From contig CM042087.1 of NCBI GenBank assembly GCA_023512835.1, positions 6,826,550-6,890,549 of the forward strand: a stretch of DNA of 64,000 nucleotides, in the 5' to 3' direction. A model generated the notes under the pieces. It made no database searches. It had not been told where the DNA came from and saw only the letters and a program-made list of their open reading frames with translations. Numbering within the stretch: the first letter of the stretch is position 1; the number at the start of each line of letters is the position of its first letter. Source of the stretch: Taxillus chinensis. Taxonomy: Eukaryota; Streptophyta; Magnoliopsida; Santalales; Loranthaceae. Positions 1 through 9,854 of this stretch are shown here, in pieces. The position numbers and the translations under genes were made by a program.

Positions 1-310
1 TTACAAGGCCTCAACGAAATTACATAACACAAATTACATAACATAAAACAAAACCACAAAACAGAACTCCTCCACCTAGGTGTTCCCACCTAACGCCTGT
101 AGGTTCCTGCAAGAAAACACACCACGGTAGGAGGGGTGAGCAACCACGGCTCGGTAGGGATCATGTCTCCCCAACCCATCCCATGCTCCTAGCATCTACA
201 TGACATGTGTACGAGTGCGATGTCGTGATACATTCCAACAGATATAATAACAAACCACCAGCAAATACAATCATTTCTACATTCACACAGGCTAACACTT
301 TAACCACAAG

Positions 311-462
311 TGATTTAACCGCCTCTTCAGGACAATGATTCAAGTGATTTAACCGCCTCTTCAGGCCAATGATTTCAAGTGATTTAACCACCTCTTCAGG
401 CCAATGATTTAACCGCCTCTCAGGCAAATAGTTTAACCGCCTCTCAGGCATAGTTTCCACAG
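311..462. repeat. Minisatellite inside the Tekay-like LTR
   Basis: Imperfect tandem copies of a unit containing GTGATTTAACCGCCTCTTCAGG, with unit lengths varying through small deletions. The reverse complement of the same unit forms a regular 26-bp array at 24785-24912 in the solo LTR. The LTR at 56250-57929 lacks it. Confidence 0.8.
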
Positions 463-1014
463 CCTCACAGGCTAACACAAAACAGTCCCGGGCTTCCACA
501 GCCACCGGGTGTACAAGCAAACACGCAGCACATAAGGCCATACAGGCATAACATCAAACACTTAATATGCTTAGTCACACGGGAATAACGTCGAACACTT
601 AGCATGCAAATATTCACAAGCTCACAAACCCAGCCACACAGATATTATTTCAAACACATAATATGCATAGCCTCACAGGCATTATTTCAAACACGTTCGA
701 GCATACACATAGGCATATTCACACAGGCATATCCACACAGGCATTTTATCGAACACTTAATATGCACTCACCATCCAACACCAGAATACATCAAAAACCG
801 CCATTGAAGGCCAACATCCATATAGGAGATCACACCTATATGGATTACATATATATATAAACAGGTATAACTCCATAATCTGCCATAGAACCCTAGGACA
901 GAGGAGGATTTAGGAAGAATAGAACCCCTACCTTGTATGTTCTCCTGCTCCCGCTTCCACGCAAGACTCCGGCCACCCCCGCAAGACGCTCCGGCAGCCA
1001 TTAGAAGCTCTCCT

Positions 1015-1017
<3 letters not shown>

Positions 1018-1047
<30 letters not shown>
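1018..1047. repeat. (CT)n microsatellite in the LTR
   Basis: About fifteen CT dinucleotides. Read on the element's sense strand this is (GA)n just downstream of the TATA box, so it lies in the transcribed leader. Shorter GA-rich tracts sit at the same place at 24257-24291 and 57207-57231. Confidence 0.9.
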
Positions 1048-1049
<2 letters not shown>

Positions 1050-1752
1050 GACGAGGCCGGTGGAGAGCAACAAACCCTAAACCTAAAACAGAGGGGCTTC
1101 TCCTCCTTATATAGACAACACAACATCAAAACGACATAGTTTTGATTAAGTGAATCCCAAAGCATCAAAACGACGTAGTTTTGATGGAACAAGCTATGAC
1201 CTTCCCACATCAATACACACCAAAATGTTCACAATTCCAACATGGTCCTTTGGGAAAAGATGATTAGAATGACAAAACCAAGGTAACCATGTAAAAACAT
1301 GCCTGCACGCCAATTTGAATGCCAATTCCCCAATTGGCGTGCAGCTCCAAATGCACTCAAACTTCACCCCAAGCCTCCTTGCATCTTGTAGAGGTCTCGA
1401 GAAGCAAAAATATGCTTGCACATGAAATGGGTGAATTCACGTGCAGCTCCAAATGCCCTAGACTTTCTGTGGTAGATAGAGGACCTCATTCTAAGAAACT
1501 TTTGTTCTTGCACGCCAATTGTTTGAGGCCATCTACTATACCAAAAGTGAGCTCCAAAATCTGCCAAAACAAACTTAAAACCGCATGTATATGCATAGCA
1601 TCTTCCTAGGGCATAAATGCACGTTATCACTTGTCACATGCACCTTCCAAAAGTCCCCTCTTGGGCTCATCTCTTACCTCAAACTTGTGCACCAACATCC
1701 AAGGTGTTTGTGGTTAACTTCTTACACATGGGTTACACACGGGTCATTAAGC

Positions 1753-1832
1753 ATCCTAACCCCTTTGCCCTCTGCGTGGGTACAAGGGGAGTCACGTACC
1801 GGTTTCCTCGGGTTGGAAATCCGGGGCGTGAC
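1753..1832 (+). repeat. Sense-oriented scrap of a Tekay-like LTR 3' end
   Basis: The segment ends CCTCGGGTTGGAAATCCGG followed by GGCGTGACG, which is the 3' terminus of the gypsy LTR in sense orientation. The preceding 1.75 kb is the same LTR in antisense, so the junction near 1752 is an inverted joint. The final CA has become CG. It abuts copia sequence at 1833. Confidence 0.7.
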
Positions 1833-1942
1833 GATTGTTGTTAAATGAAATTGGTTGTGATGTATATTCCGTATGTTATCTTTTTGCACCGTTACCAGAT
1901 CAGATTACAAAGGGTTTGGGCATATCCATAATTGGGGGAGAT
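1833..1942 (+). mobile_element. Copia (Sirevirus) 3' internal remnant with polypurine tract
   Basis: The sequence matches the segment between ORF3 and the 3' LTR in element B (47391-47506), including AAAGGGTTTGGGCATATCC and the polypurine tract ATTGGGGGAGAT at 1931-1942. The LTR start follows at once. The upstream body of this copy is missing, cut by the gypsy LTR sequence. Confidence 0.85.
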
Positions 1943-3301
1943 TGTTGGATCAAACCCAGAATTTGGATAATGCTGATAAAACCTTATGTAATTTGATTTC
2001 AGATCTCTTGTGTTTATTTGATCGTTGCGAAGATATGTTATTAATCCGGAGATACACTTGTGAGAGCAAAGCTAAGGACGGGATACATAATCCTGATCCG
2101 GACAAGAGTGAGTGTCGTCAAACACTTGGTAAATAACCAAGTCACCAATATATATGGAACAAGGAACATTCGTGCGGACTAAGTCAAATTGACGCTAAGT
2201 AAGAGTCTTGGTTTACAAGGTCGCACGAAGTAAAAGAAGACACGGAGTAAGGCATCCGAGTCTTCCATACATGCGGAGTAAGGAAGTACAAATGCGGAAT
2301 AAGGACCCGAATCTTTATTAGACACGGAGTAAGGAAATTAGATGCGGAGTAAGGAATCTGGACAACTTACTCATACGGAGTAAGGAAGTGCTAGTACGGA
2401 GTAAGGACTTCGATCCTTTAAGACTCACCCGAGTAAGGAACGTACATACGGAGTAAGGAATTTACATACAGAGTAAGGAACTTACATGTGGAGTAAGGAA
2501 GCACTGATACGGAATAAGTCATCCGACCCTTTAAGACTCACCCGGAGTAAGGAACTTACATGCAGAGTAAGGAAGCGCTGGCACGGACTAAGGATTCCAG
2601 TACCAAATAGATACGGAGTAAGCAATCACTGACACGGAGTAAGGTTCCGAGCTTCATTAGCTACGGAGTAAGGAAAATTACACCGGACCAAGAAGATACG
2701 CTTAACTCAACCGCATTTAAAGTTATCGGCTCGCGGTGTCCCGATGTAAGACAAACTCGTTGAGAACCTGAAGAATCTTACACGTGGATCACCCGGATAT
2801 GTGGACACAACCTTAATTGTATTTGGGAACTCACAAACGTACTTATACTCTTCAAACCCAAGATCTTGAGCTCCACAAACCGCAGCAGTCAAGGCAGGCA
2901 GAGATTACCGAGGGATAGTTAGTGCTTGAACGCATTCCGGAACTACAAGTTCCAAGGTTGTCTCTTAGGAATGTTTTGTATAAATATTTATACTTGTACA
3001 TTGGTGAAAGAGAGCGTGCATGTGCATTTGCAAGCAAAGATTAAACCTATGTATGCACTAGCGGCTTTAATTTTGGGAGATAGAATTTGGCTAGTGTGTG
3101 AGTTCATTTGGAAACAGTGTAAGAGAGTCTTGCTTCTATTTTGTTGTATTTATCTTGTGATAATAAAACAAAATACTTCCACTATCTGGTTATCTTCCAC
3201 AGTGATTTTATCACTTAACTAGATAAGTGTTTGTGTCTAAGAGAAAGAAAAGAGTTTCGATAAGAGCCTATTCACCCCCCTCTAGGCTCCAAGGGACCAT
3301 C
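1943..3301 (+). repeat. Copia (Sirevirus) LTR, copy C1
   Basis: It begins TGTTGGATCAAACCC right after a polypurine tract and ends in CTAGGCTCCAAGGGACCATC. It carries the family's GGAGTAAGG array (about 2235-2690), a TATA-like TATAAATATT near 2979 and AATAAA near 3165. The downstream edge joins ORF3 sequence directly rather than a primer site, so gag, pol and the start of ORF3 are missing between this LTR and the next segment. Confidence 0.9.
2235..2690. repeat. GGAGTAAGG degenerate tandem array in the LTR
   Basis: Many spaced copies of a core close to CGGAGTAAGGAA, separated by short variable spacers. Homologous arrays occur in every copy of this LTR: about 6540-6885, 18100-18435, 21410-21780, 29165-29490, 35185-35630, 36255-36525 and 47865-48175, and in reverse complement at 31550-31830 and 51620-51990. 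The array lies upstream of the TATA-like box, in presumed U3. Confidence 0.85.
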
Positions 3302-4319
3302 GGCACCCAAGACTTCTCTTTCGATGTTAATCCCGGCCATCCGGTCGATTAGAACGCTGTCTCCAACCCTTCGGCCTAGTTTCTGGACCTACGCCCACTC
3401 CCTGGAAGCCTCTCACATTCTAAACCTGGTCTCAAATCCTATCAATCTCCTTATCGATGACATTTCCGAGCTCTACCAACGGGTCCACCGCACCACCGAT
3501 TCCATCATTTCCCACATCCAGGGTGAATCCATAGTAATCACCCCCCAACGTCCTCCGTGCCGCTCTCCATCTACCCCCGGTGATCCTCGGCGACCGGATG
3601 CTAAGCCAATGGTAGCTTCCATGGGCTGCACCTATGAGGGGAAGGAGTATAAGGTGAAGTCCTTCCAAGGTCGCTACCGATGTATGGCGACCATACCGAG
3701 TCGGTGCCTGCTTGGCTCGCACAACGGCTCCTGGACTTCATCCCGTACAACCTACTCCCTGGCTATGTACGGAGTCTTTGAAGGTCTCCCGATGGACTGG
3801 GGGACATTCTTGTTTTAATTGCTAAAGAACGGACTGAAGAACAAATCTTTCAGGCGGATCCTCGGCATCGTCTTTAAGCACCGATCCGTCCCATTTCAAC
3901 GGAAATGACACTATCCCTTTCCCCCAGGCTTACTATCTCCGCCATCTTATGCCTGATGGGAACATGATGGCACACCGGCCTTCTGGCTGCTCTCCGCCTC
4001 CTTCCTACCTCGGAACAACAGGGCACTTCGGTTGGTGACCCCTCCGACAGCCATGCCTCCATTGCTACACCCTCCATCTCCTGAGCCTCCCAAAGATAGC
4101 GTTCGCGCCGACCCATCCGAGGTTACGGGGCCATCCCAGCCAAGTTTACCTCAGGTTGTTTCTCCAAAGACCTTCTTCTACGGATGTCCCCACTCCCTCG
4201 ACCTGCTGTTGTTGCGCATTGTTAATGCTACTGTCGCTGCGGCAATCGCCGATGTCCCGGACTTACCTCCAGAAGCTCCTTTGCCTCCACTTCCTCATCC
4301 CCGGGACTAGCTCGACCAT
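3302..4319 (+). pseudogene. Copia ORF3, N-terminal part, copy C (segment 1 of 2)
   Basis: The sequence is homologous to 14893-15940 (A) and 44630-45690 (B). It encodes the N-terminal globular region of ORF3, with recognisable stretches such as EGKEYKVKSFQGRYRCM and YGVFEGLPMDWGTFLF, and then the start of the Pro/Ser/Ala-rich linker. Frameshifts break it several times. The LTR at 1943-3301 abuts it with no gag or pol between. It is cut at 4319 by insertion D, and the rest resumes at 19226 after the duplicated ACCAT. The N-terminal region loosely resembles the Transposase_32 ('putative plant transposon protein') family; that assignment is by memory and weak. Confidence 0.8.
4315..4319. other. 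Target-site duplication ACCAT of insertion D, left copy
   Basis: ACCAT at 4315-4319 is repeated at 19221-19225. Between the two lies a unit starting TG (4320) and ending CA (19220). Removing the unit and one ACCAT restores continuity with ORF3 copies A, B and F. Confidence 0.85.
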
Positions 4320-4690
4320 TGTTAATTGTTTTGCAAGTGTACAAAATTGTGCAAGTAATACGGTGGACAACTAAGTCTGGTTATCGAACCCTAGGGAAGG
4401 TGATAGAATAGAAATCCTATTGATGCCTTCCCCAGGCAACGGCGCCAAAAACTTGTTAGTTGATTTGCAAGTGTACAAAATCGTCCAAGTAATACAGTGG
4501 ACAACTAAGTCCAGGTTATCGAACCCTAGGGAAGGTGATGGAATAGAAATCCCATTGAGGCCTTCCCTGGCAATGGTGCCAAAAACTTGTTAATTGATTT
4601 GCAAGTGTACAAAATCGTGCAAGTAATACAGTGGACAACTAAGTCCGATTATAGAACCCTAGGGAAGGTGATGGAATAGAAATCCTATTT
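4320..4690. repeat. 134-bp tandem repeat: LTR terminus plus primer-site unit
   Basis: Units start at 4320, 4454 and 4588, each with TGTTARTTG then TTTGCAAGTGTACAAAAT. The first two end in GGCGCCAAAAACT or a variant, and the third diverges near 4690. On the minus strand each unit is the LTR end followed by AGTTTT and a TGGCGCC-type primer site, so LTR end and primer site have been duplicated together. Confidence 0.85.
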
Positions 4691-5731
4691 TATCTCGGAT
4701 GACTTAAATTGATTTTGGTTTTTCTTTCAATTTTAGCTTAAAAATAAATAAATAAATTACAATATTCAAATTGTATAGAATGTGATCAGATGTGGAGTTT
4801 CGTTTAATGGGAAGTAGATTGGAGTTAGAACTTCATTTGATGTATTTTCTCCTAATAGTAACATAATCTACGAGTTCATATTTTTTTCTATTTTCCATTT
4901 ATTACTCAATCATGATGCAAGAACTAGTCTCTTTCAAGCACAATAGCTCTTTGTACACGCTAACATGGAGGCAACACCCATTAAGTCTTGGATTGTTTAA
5001 TCTAGAGCTAGCATCACACCCACTCTTGATTTAGTAACCTAGGTTTACACCGGTTTTCACATATTATGTAATTCCTACTATGATCATCTTGCATTTTTGG
5101 TAATTATATTTCATCTTAAAATCCATCATATAATTATCTAAAATGTAGAACAACATGGCCAATATCATTCCATACAAGTAATCAAGATTTTTAATAAGTA
5201 GAAAATAGAGAATACGAATTTGCAGATTATTCCAATCAACACATTACATCAAATTCCATCCTAACCCCAATCAAGGGGCTCTAAGCTAATATCCTGGTTT
5301 TAAAAGATACAACAAAGAAGGAAGACATGAAGGAAAGGAAAAGAGGGTAACTGTGGCTTCTTGGAGGTAGAAAATGACCCCCTTGATCCCAGCTAGTAGT
5401 GTTCCAAAATGGTGCGGATGCTCCAATCCTCCAAAAACTCCCTGAAATCTGCCCTCAAATGACAATTATGAATTTTCTGTAATTTTCTCTCAATTTTCCA
5501 ACCCCCATATCTTCCAAAAACTCAGGTTATATAGCCTCCATAGATTAGGGCAACAAGAAAAAACGAAAATGCATTTTCACAACGAAGTTTAATCACGACC
5601 CTACAGGGTGTAAAACACCGGAACTTGTGCAACTGTCTCATTAAAAATGTTGGGTGTGGGATGCCGTGATGCAGACTTGGAAATAGTGCATTTAGGCTTG
5701 GGATCAATGCTAATCTAGCACGAAATAGTTT

Positions 5732-6170
5732 GGTCGGGTGAACGAAAGCTTCACCCGACCATCTTCAAAACTCACCCATCCAGAAGCCAAAGTAGTCTCC
5801 AAATACTTGAATCAGTTGTATATGACAGAATCTCATTTGGTCCAGGTGAACGTTCCTTCACCCGACCAACTTCAAGGTTGACCCGACCAGGAAGACGAAC
5901 ACATCCAATATGACTCGAATCAACGCCGTATTGATTTATCACACTTGGTTCGGTGAAGAGAAGCTTCACCCAACCATCTTCCATTCTCACCCGACCATAA
6001 GGCAAAGTTGTTGGAAAAGGTTTTGATCAACGGATTACATCTTCATATCACGTGGTCGGGTGAACATTCTTCACCCGACCAGGACAATTCTTCACTTGAT
6101 CAGCTTCATTTGTGGTCCGTGTAATCTGAATGTGCACTAATCATATTGGTTGGGTGAAATTCTATTGGTT
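5732..6170. repeat. ~107-bp tandem array carrying GGTCGGGTGAA hairpins
   Basis: Four units begin at 5732, 5839, 5947 and 6054, and a partial fifth at about 6148. Each opens with an inverted repeat whose best example is GGTCGGGTGAA, a 7-base loop and TTCACCCGACC (5732-5760). The other stems are 5839-5867, 5947-5975 and 6054-6080, with some mismatches. The array lies within solo LTR D; related CACCCGACC motifs recur at 32556-32640. Confidence 0.85.
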
Positions 6171-6240
6171 GCCTTTTGTTGTGTAACTCGCTGTTAGCCT
6201 CAATTTCTTGCTTCCATGGAGGAATCCCTGAGTTTAATAT

Positions 6241-7494
6241 TGTTGGATCAAGCCCGAATTTGGATAATGCTAATAAAGCCTTATGTAATTTGATCTGAGA
6301 TCTTTTGTGTTTCTTTGATCGTTGCAGAAGATATGTTATTAATCCAGGAGATACACTCGTGAGAGCAAAGCTAAGGACAAGATACATAATCCTGATCCGG
6401 ACAAGAGTGAGTGTCGTTAAACACATGGTAAATAACCAAGTCACCAATACATACGGAATAAGGAACATTCGTGCGGACTAAGTCAAATTGACGCTAAGTA
6501 AGAGTCTTGGTTTACAAGGTTGCACGAAGTAAAAGAAGACACGAGTAAGGCATCCGAGTCTTCCATACATACGAAGTAAAAGAAGACACGGAGTAAGGCA
6601 TCCGAGTCTTCCATACATGCGGAGTAAGGAAGTACTAATGCGGAATAAGGACCCGAGTCTTTATTAGACACGGAGTAAGGAAATTAGATGCGGAGTAAGG
6701 AATCCGGGCCACTCACTTATACGGAGTAAGGAACTTACATACGGAGTAAGGAACTTACATACGGAGTAAGGAAGCGCTGACACGGACTAAGGATTCCAGT
6801 ACCAAATAGATACGGAGTAAGCAATCACTGACACGGAGTAAGGTTCCGAGCCTCATTAGCTACGGAGTAAGGAAAATTACACCAGACCAAGAAGATACCG
6901 CTTCAACTCAACCGCATTTAAAGTTATCGGCTCGCGGTGTCCTGATGTAAGACAAACTCGTTGAGAACCTGAAGAATCTTACACGTGGATCACCCGGATA
7001 TGTGGACACAACCTTAATTATATTTGGGAACTCACAAAGACACTTATACTCTTCAAACCCAAGATCTTGAGCTCCACAATCCGCAGCGATCAAGGCGGAG
7101 AGATTACCGAGGGATAGTTAGTGCTGAACGCATTCCGAACTACAAGTTCCAAGGCTGTCTCTTAGGAATGTTTTGTATAAATATTCATACTTGTACATTT
7201 GTGTATGTGCGTGTGTGTTCATTTGTAAGCAAAGATTAACCCTGTGTATGCACAAGCGTTTTTGGAGATAGAATTTGGCTAGTGTGTGAGTTCATTTGTA
7301 AACAAAGTGTAAGAGAGTCTTGCTTCTATTTTGTTGTATTTATCTTGTGATAATAAAACAAAATATTTCCACTATCCTGGTTATCTTTCGTAGTGATTTT
7401 ATCACTTAACTAGATAAGTGTTTGTGTCTTAAGAGAAAGAAAAGAGTTTCGATAAGAGCCTATTCACCCCCCTCTAGGCTCCAAGGGACCATCA
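6241..7494 (+). repeat. 5' LTR of copia element A
   Basis: TGTTGGATCAAGCC at the start and GGGACCATCA at the end, with the primer site two bases beyond. It contains the GGAGTAAGG array (about 6540-6885), TATAAATA at 7176-7183 as likely TATA box and AATAAA at 7352-7357 as likely poly(A) signal. U3, R and U5 can be placed from these. Small frames coding about 61 residues antisense recur in every LTR copy and are not genes. Confidence 0.93.
7176..7183 (+). promoter_or_regulatory. TATA box of the element A LTR promoter
   Basis: TATAAATA lies downstream of the repeat array and about 175 bp upstream of AATAAA (7352-7357). The matching site in element B is TATAAAAA at 36815-36822 with AATAAA at 36990-36995. 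Confidence 0.65.
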
Positions 7495-7496
7495 AG

Positions 7497-7510
7497 TGGT
7501 ATCAAAGCGG
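7497..7510 (+). other. Primer binding site (initiator Met tRNA type), element A
   Basis: TGGTATCAAAGCGG follows the LTR end CCATCA after two bases (AG). It matches the common plant primer site TGGTATCAGAGC at most positions. Homologous sites are 37142-37155 in B and 30053-30066 in I. Confidence 0.85.
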
Positions 7511-7553
7511 TTCTATTCGTTCTAAGTAGAGATCCCACTCTTTCAATCTCGAA

Positions 7554-9854
7554 ATGGCCGAAGAAAGCGAAGATGTTATTCAACACTCGCCTTAACTCCG
7601 GAGGTGCACAGGAGCCCATCCCGAATCGAAGCGGCGGTGAAAATGTCGACCCACCTCAACCTGCACTGCCGCCGCTTCTCAACCATGGAGTTCGGCTTTA
7701 CTCCGACGAAACCGCCGAAATTCACACCTGAGCTTTTCTCCCAGGTGGAGAGCTCGCATGAAGATGTTTATGGTATGCCATGATCATCTTATGTGGCCAT
7801 GTCTTCATCAGGAGATTCCAATTCCGATGACTATCGGAGAACATGGAGTTAGGAGGCCAAAGACAGATGCTAAACTTACCAACGATGAAAGAGCCTGGCG
7901 GTGCGCTAGTGAAAAGTCTCTGGCTTATGTTACATCGTCTTTGGATTCCGAGGCTTTCACGGACGTCCAGGGCTACATGACATCAAAAGTCGTTTGGGAC
8001 AAACCGACAATCCTCTATGAGGGGAGTCGGTCCCAGATGCGAACGTGATCTGTACTCTCGGACGGAACTTTGAGACTTTCAATCATAAACCGGGCGAATC
8101 ACTCGAAAGCATCTATCGAGATTCGGCAAGCTCATTCTTGAGCTGAAGACCGTCAATGAGCACTATTCTCAATCCCAGATCAATGACAAGTTCTTTCGCT
8201 CCTTGCCGGATCGCTACTATTCCAAACAACTCCAGATGTAATCGACAAGAACGCGGCAGATGTTCCCCTTGAAGAACTATATGGAGAGCTCGGACTAACG
8301 AAGTCAGGTTTAAGTACTCGACCGGGATGAGAAAATAGCTCGAAAGAAAAGCGGGTAGCTCTCAAAGCTACGAGAATGTCTAAACATACCGAGGAATGAT
8401 GATACGGACGTGTCCGAGAATTCGATTCGACGAGGAGGAGGAGATAGCACTTCTTGTCAAATCCTTTGAGCGATTCCTACGGAAAAGCAGAAAAGGGTTT
8501 AGGAGACGCTAATCATCATCTTTCCAAAGGAAGGAGCGACCGGAGTCCAGGTTCCCAGGAATGCTTCAACCTGTGGGAAAACCGGTCACCTGGGCCAAGG
8601 AATGCAGGTCCAAATCAAAAGTGGCCGAGAAAAGTGACAAGGTAACTCCTCGCCGCTCCACCTCAGACAACAAGCAAGAACAAGAGGAAGGCGCTCGTGA
8701 CAAAATACATGAGTGGCTCGAAGAAGAGGAGGAATCCTCGGATGATGAGCCAACCACTAAGCCGAACGTGTGCCTCATGGCAAATACCGAGGTACCTTCT
8801 ATCTCCGAGCTCCTGAGTAAATTAGAATCTCTTACTACCGCATGTGATCATGAAAAGAATGAGAGACTAATAATTACTTAAATGTACAAAGATATGGAAA
8901 GTCGAATAAACGTCTTGAATTTACTATTAATAGACTCGAAAAGGACATCACCGACTTCAGGAGGAAAAGAAGCTTGGTATCACGATCTAAGAGCTGAAAA
9001 TCATTTGTTAAATACCAATCTCTCAGGCCTAAAAGTTATAGTAAAAAGACTCGAAAATGAACTGGAATAGGAAAAAGAAATAAATCGTAAGTGGCTAAAA
9101 TCCGGGGAAATAGCCTCTACCTTTGGGATTGATCCTGACGACATCCGAGTCAAACCTAGCCTAGGTTCCAAGTCATCAACATCCATAGCTCAAGCTACCG
9201 AGTGTCCTCCGGATTTCACTCCTAAACTAACCAACTTATATCCTGTTAGTACATCTAAACCATTGGATGGTTTCATTTCGGGTGGAACCATAGTTTATGA
9301 CTATGGAGTCGAGGTCATTCTTGCACTTCCCGAAGCGGTAGCACCCGTAACTAAAGATGAAGGGAAGGATCTTGTAGTTAAAGCCAAAACGTAGCACCCA
9401 AAAAGAAAGACAAGGCTAAGGCTGATGCATCTAGGGCCAAGAGCGCGTCACCCAAACGCAATGGATTAGGCCACAAAGAACAGAGTAGAAAGTCCAGTAA
9501 AATCTAAGAGACCTGTATCCCCTGTTTGTACTTCACATTATAGTGTCTGTTGTATCTCGTAGGGAAATAGGTCATTATCACTATGAATGTTGGAGTTTAT
9601 CTGATAACTAGCTTTGTAATCAATTTCATATCAATAAAGATCAGTTAAACAAAAAGGGTTCTTCGAGCAAAACAAAATCTAAACCTCGAAGGAGTATCTC
9701 TCCCAAGAAAACCCAAATAAAAGAGGTAGCTGAAACTAACAAGCTAAAGTCAACTTGGAGAGCTAAAAGTCCTAGCAAAATCAAATCCGTAAATGTTGAC
9801 AATAATGTTGCTCTCTCTAACCGCCCGAAACAAGTTTGGGCACCAAAAGTGTAA
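7554..9854 (+). pseudogene. gag: Copia Gag, element A (frameshifted)
   Basis: The start ATG at 7554 (MAEES) matches the ATG at 37199 in B. The body resembles the UBN2-type gag of plant copia elements, with KARMKMFMVCHDH-like sequence near 7745-7790 spread over broken frames. A CCHC knuckle lies near 8560-8606 but is damaged by an insertion. After it come an acidic stretch, a coiled-coil-like segment (about 8800-9070) and a Lys-rich region with a second knuckle near 9540-9590. It ends with KQVWAPKV and an in-frame TAA at 9852-9854. The long gag with a coiled coil fits Sireviruses. Gag would package the element RNA in a cytoplasmic particle, but this copy cannot make it as sequenced. Confidence 0.88.

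Larger units (their letters stand above)
1..1752 (-). repeat. Tekay-like gypsy LTR, antisense, left-truncated by the window
   Basis: This stretch aligns by eye along its length with the complete LTR at 56250-57929. Shared landmarks are the CACCTAACGCCTGTAGG block, the antisense TATA box near 1107-1113, the AAACCCTAA telo-box near 1072-1080, the CT tract at 1018-1047 and the terminal GGGTCATTA. It enters the window roughly 200 bp inside the LTR and stops at GGGTCATTA without the final CA. It contains a minisatellite that the 56-kb copy lacks, so it belongs to another subfamily. The open frames in it are LTR sequence, not genes. Confidence 0.85.

Noticed and set aside
2235..2690. CRISPR-like repeat-spacer pattern in the GGAGTAAGG array
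   Set aside because: The repeats are short, degenerate and irregularly spaced, lie inside LTRs of a plant retrotransposon, and have no cas genes.
7497..7510. tRNA-Met gene
   Set aside because: Only the 3'-end complement of the tRNA is present, right after an LTR, so it is a primer binding site. No cloverleaf sequence was recognised elsewhere by eye.
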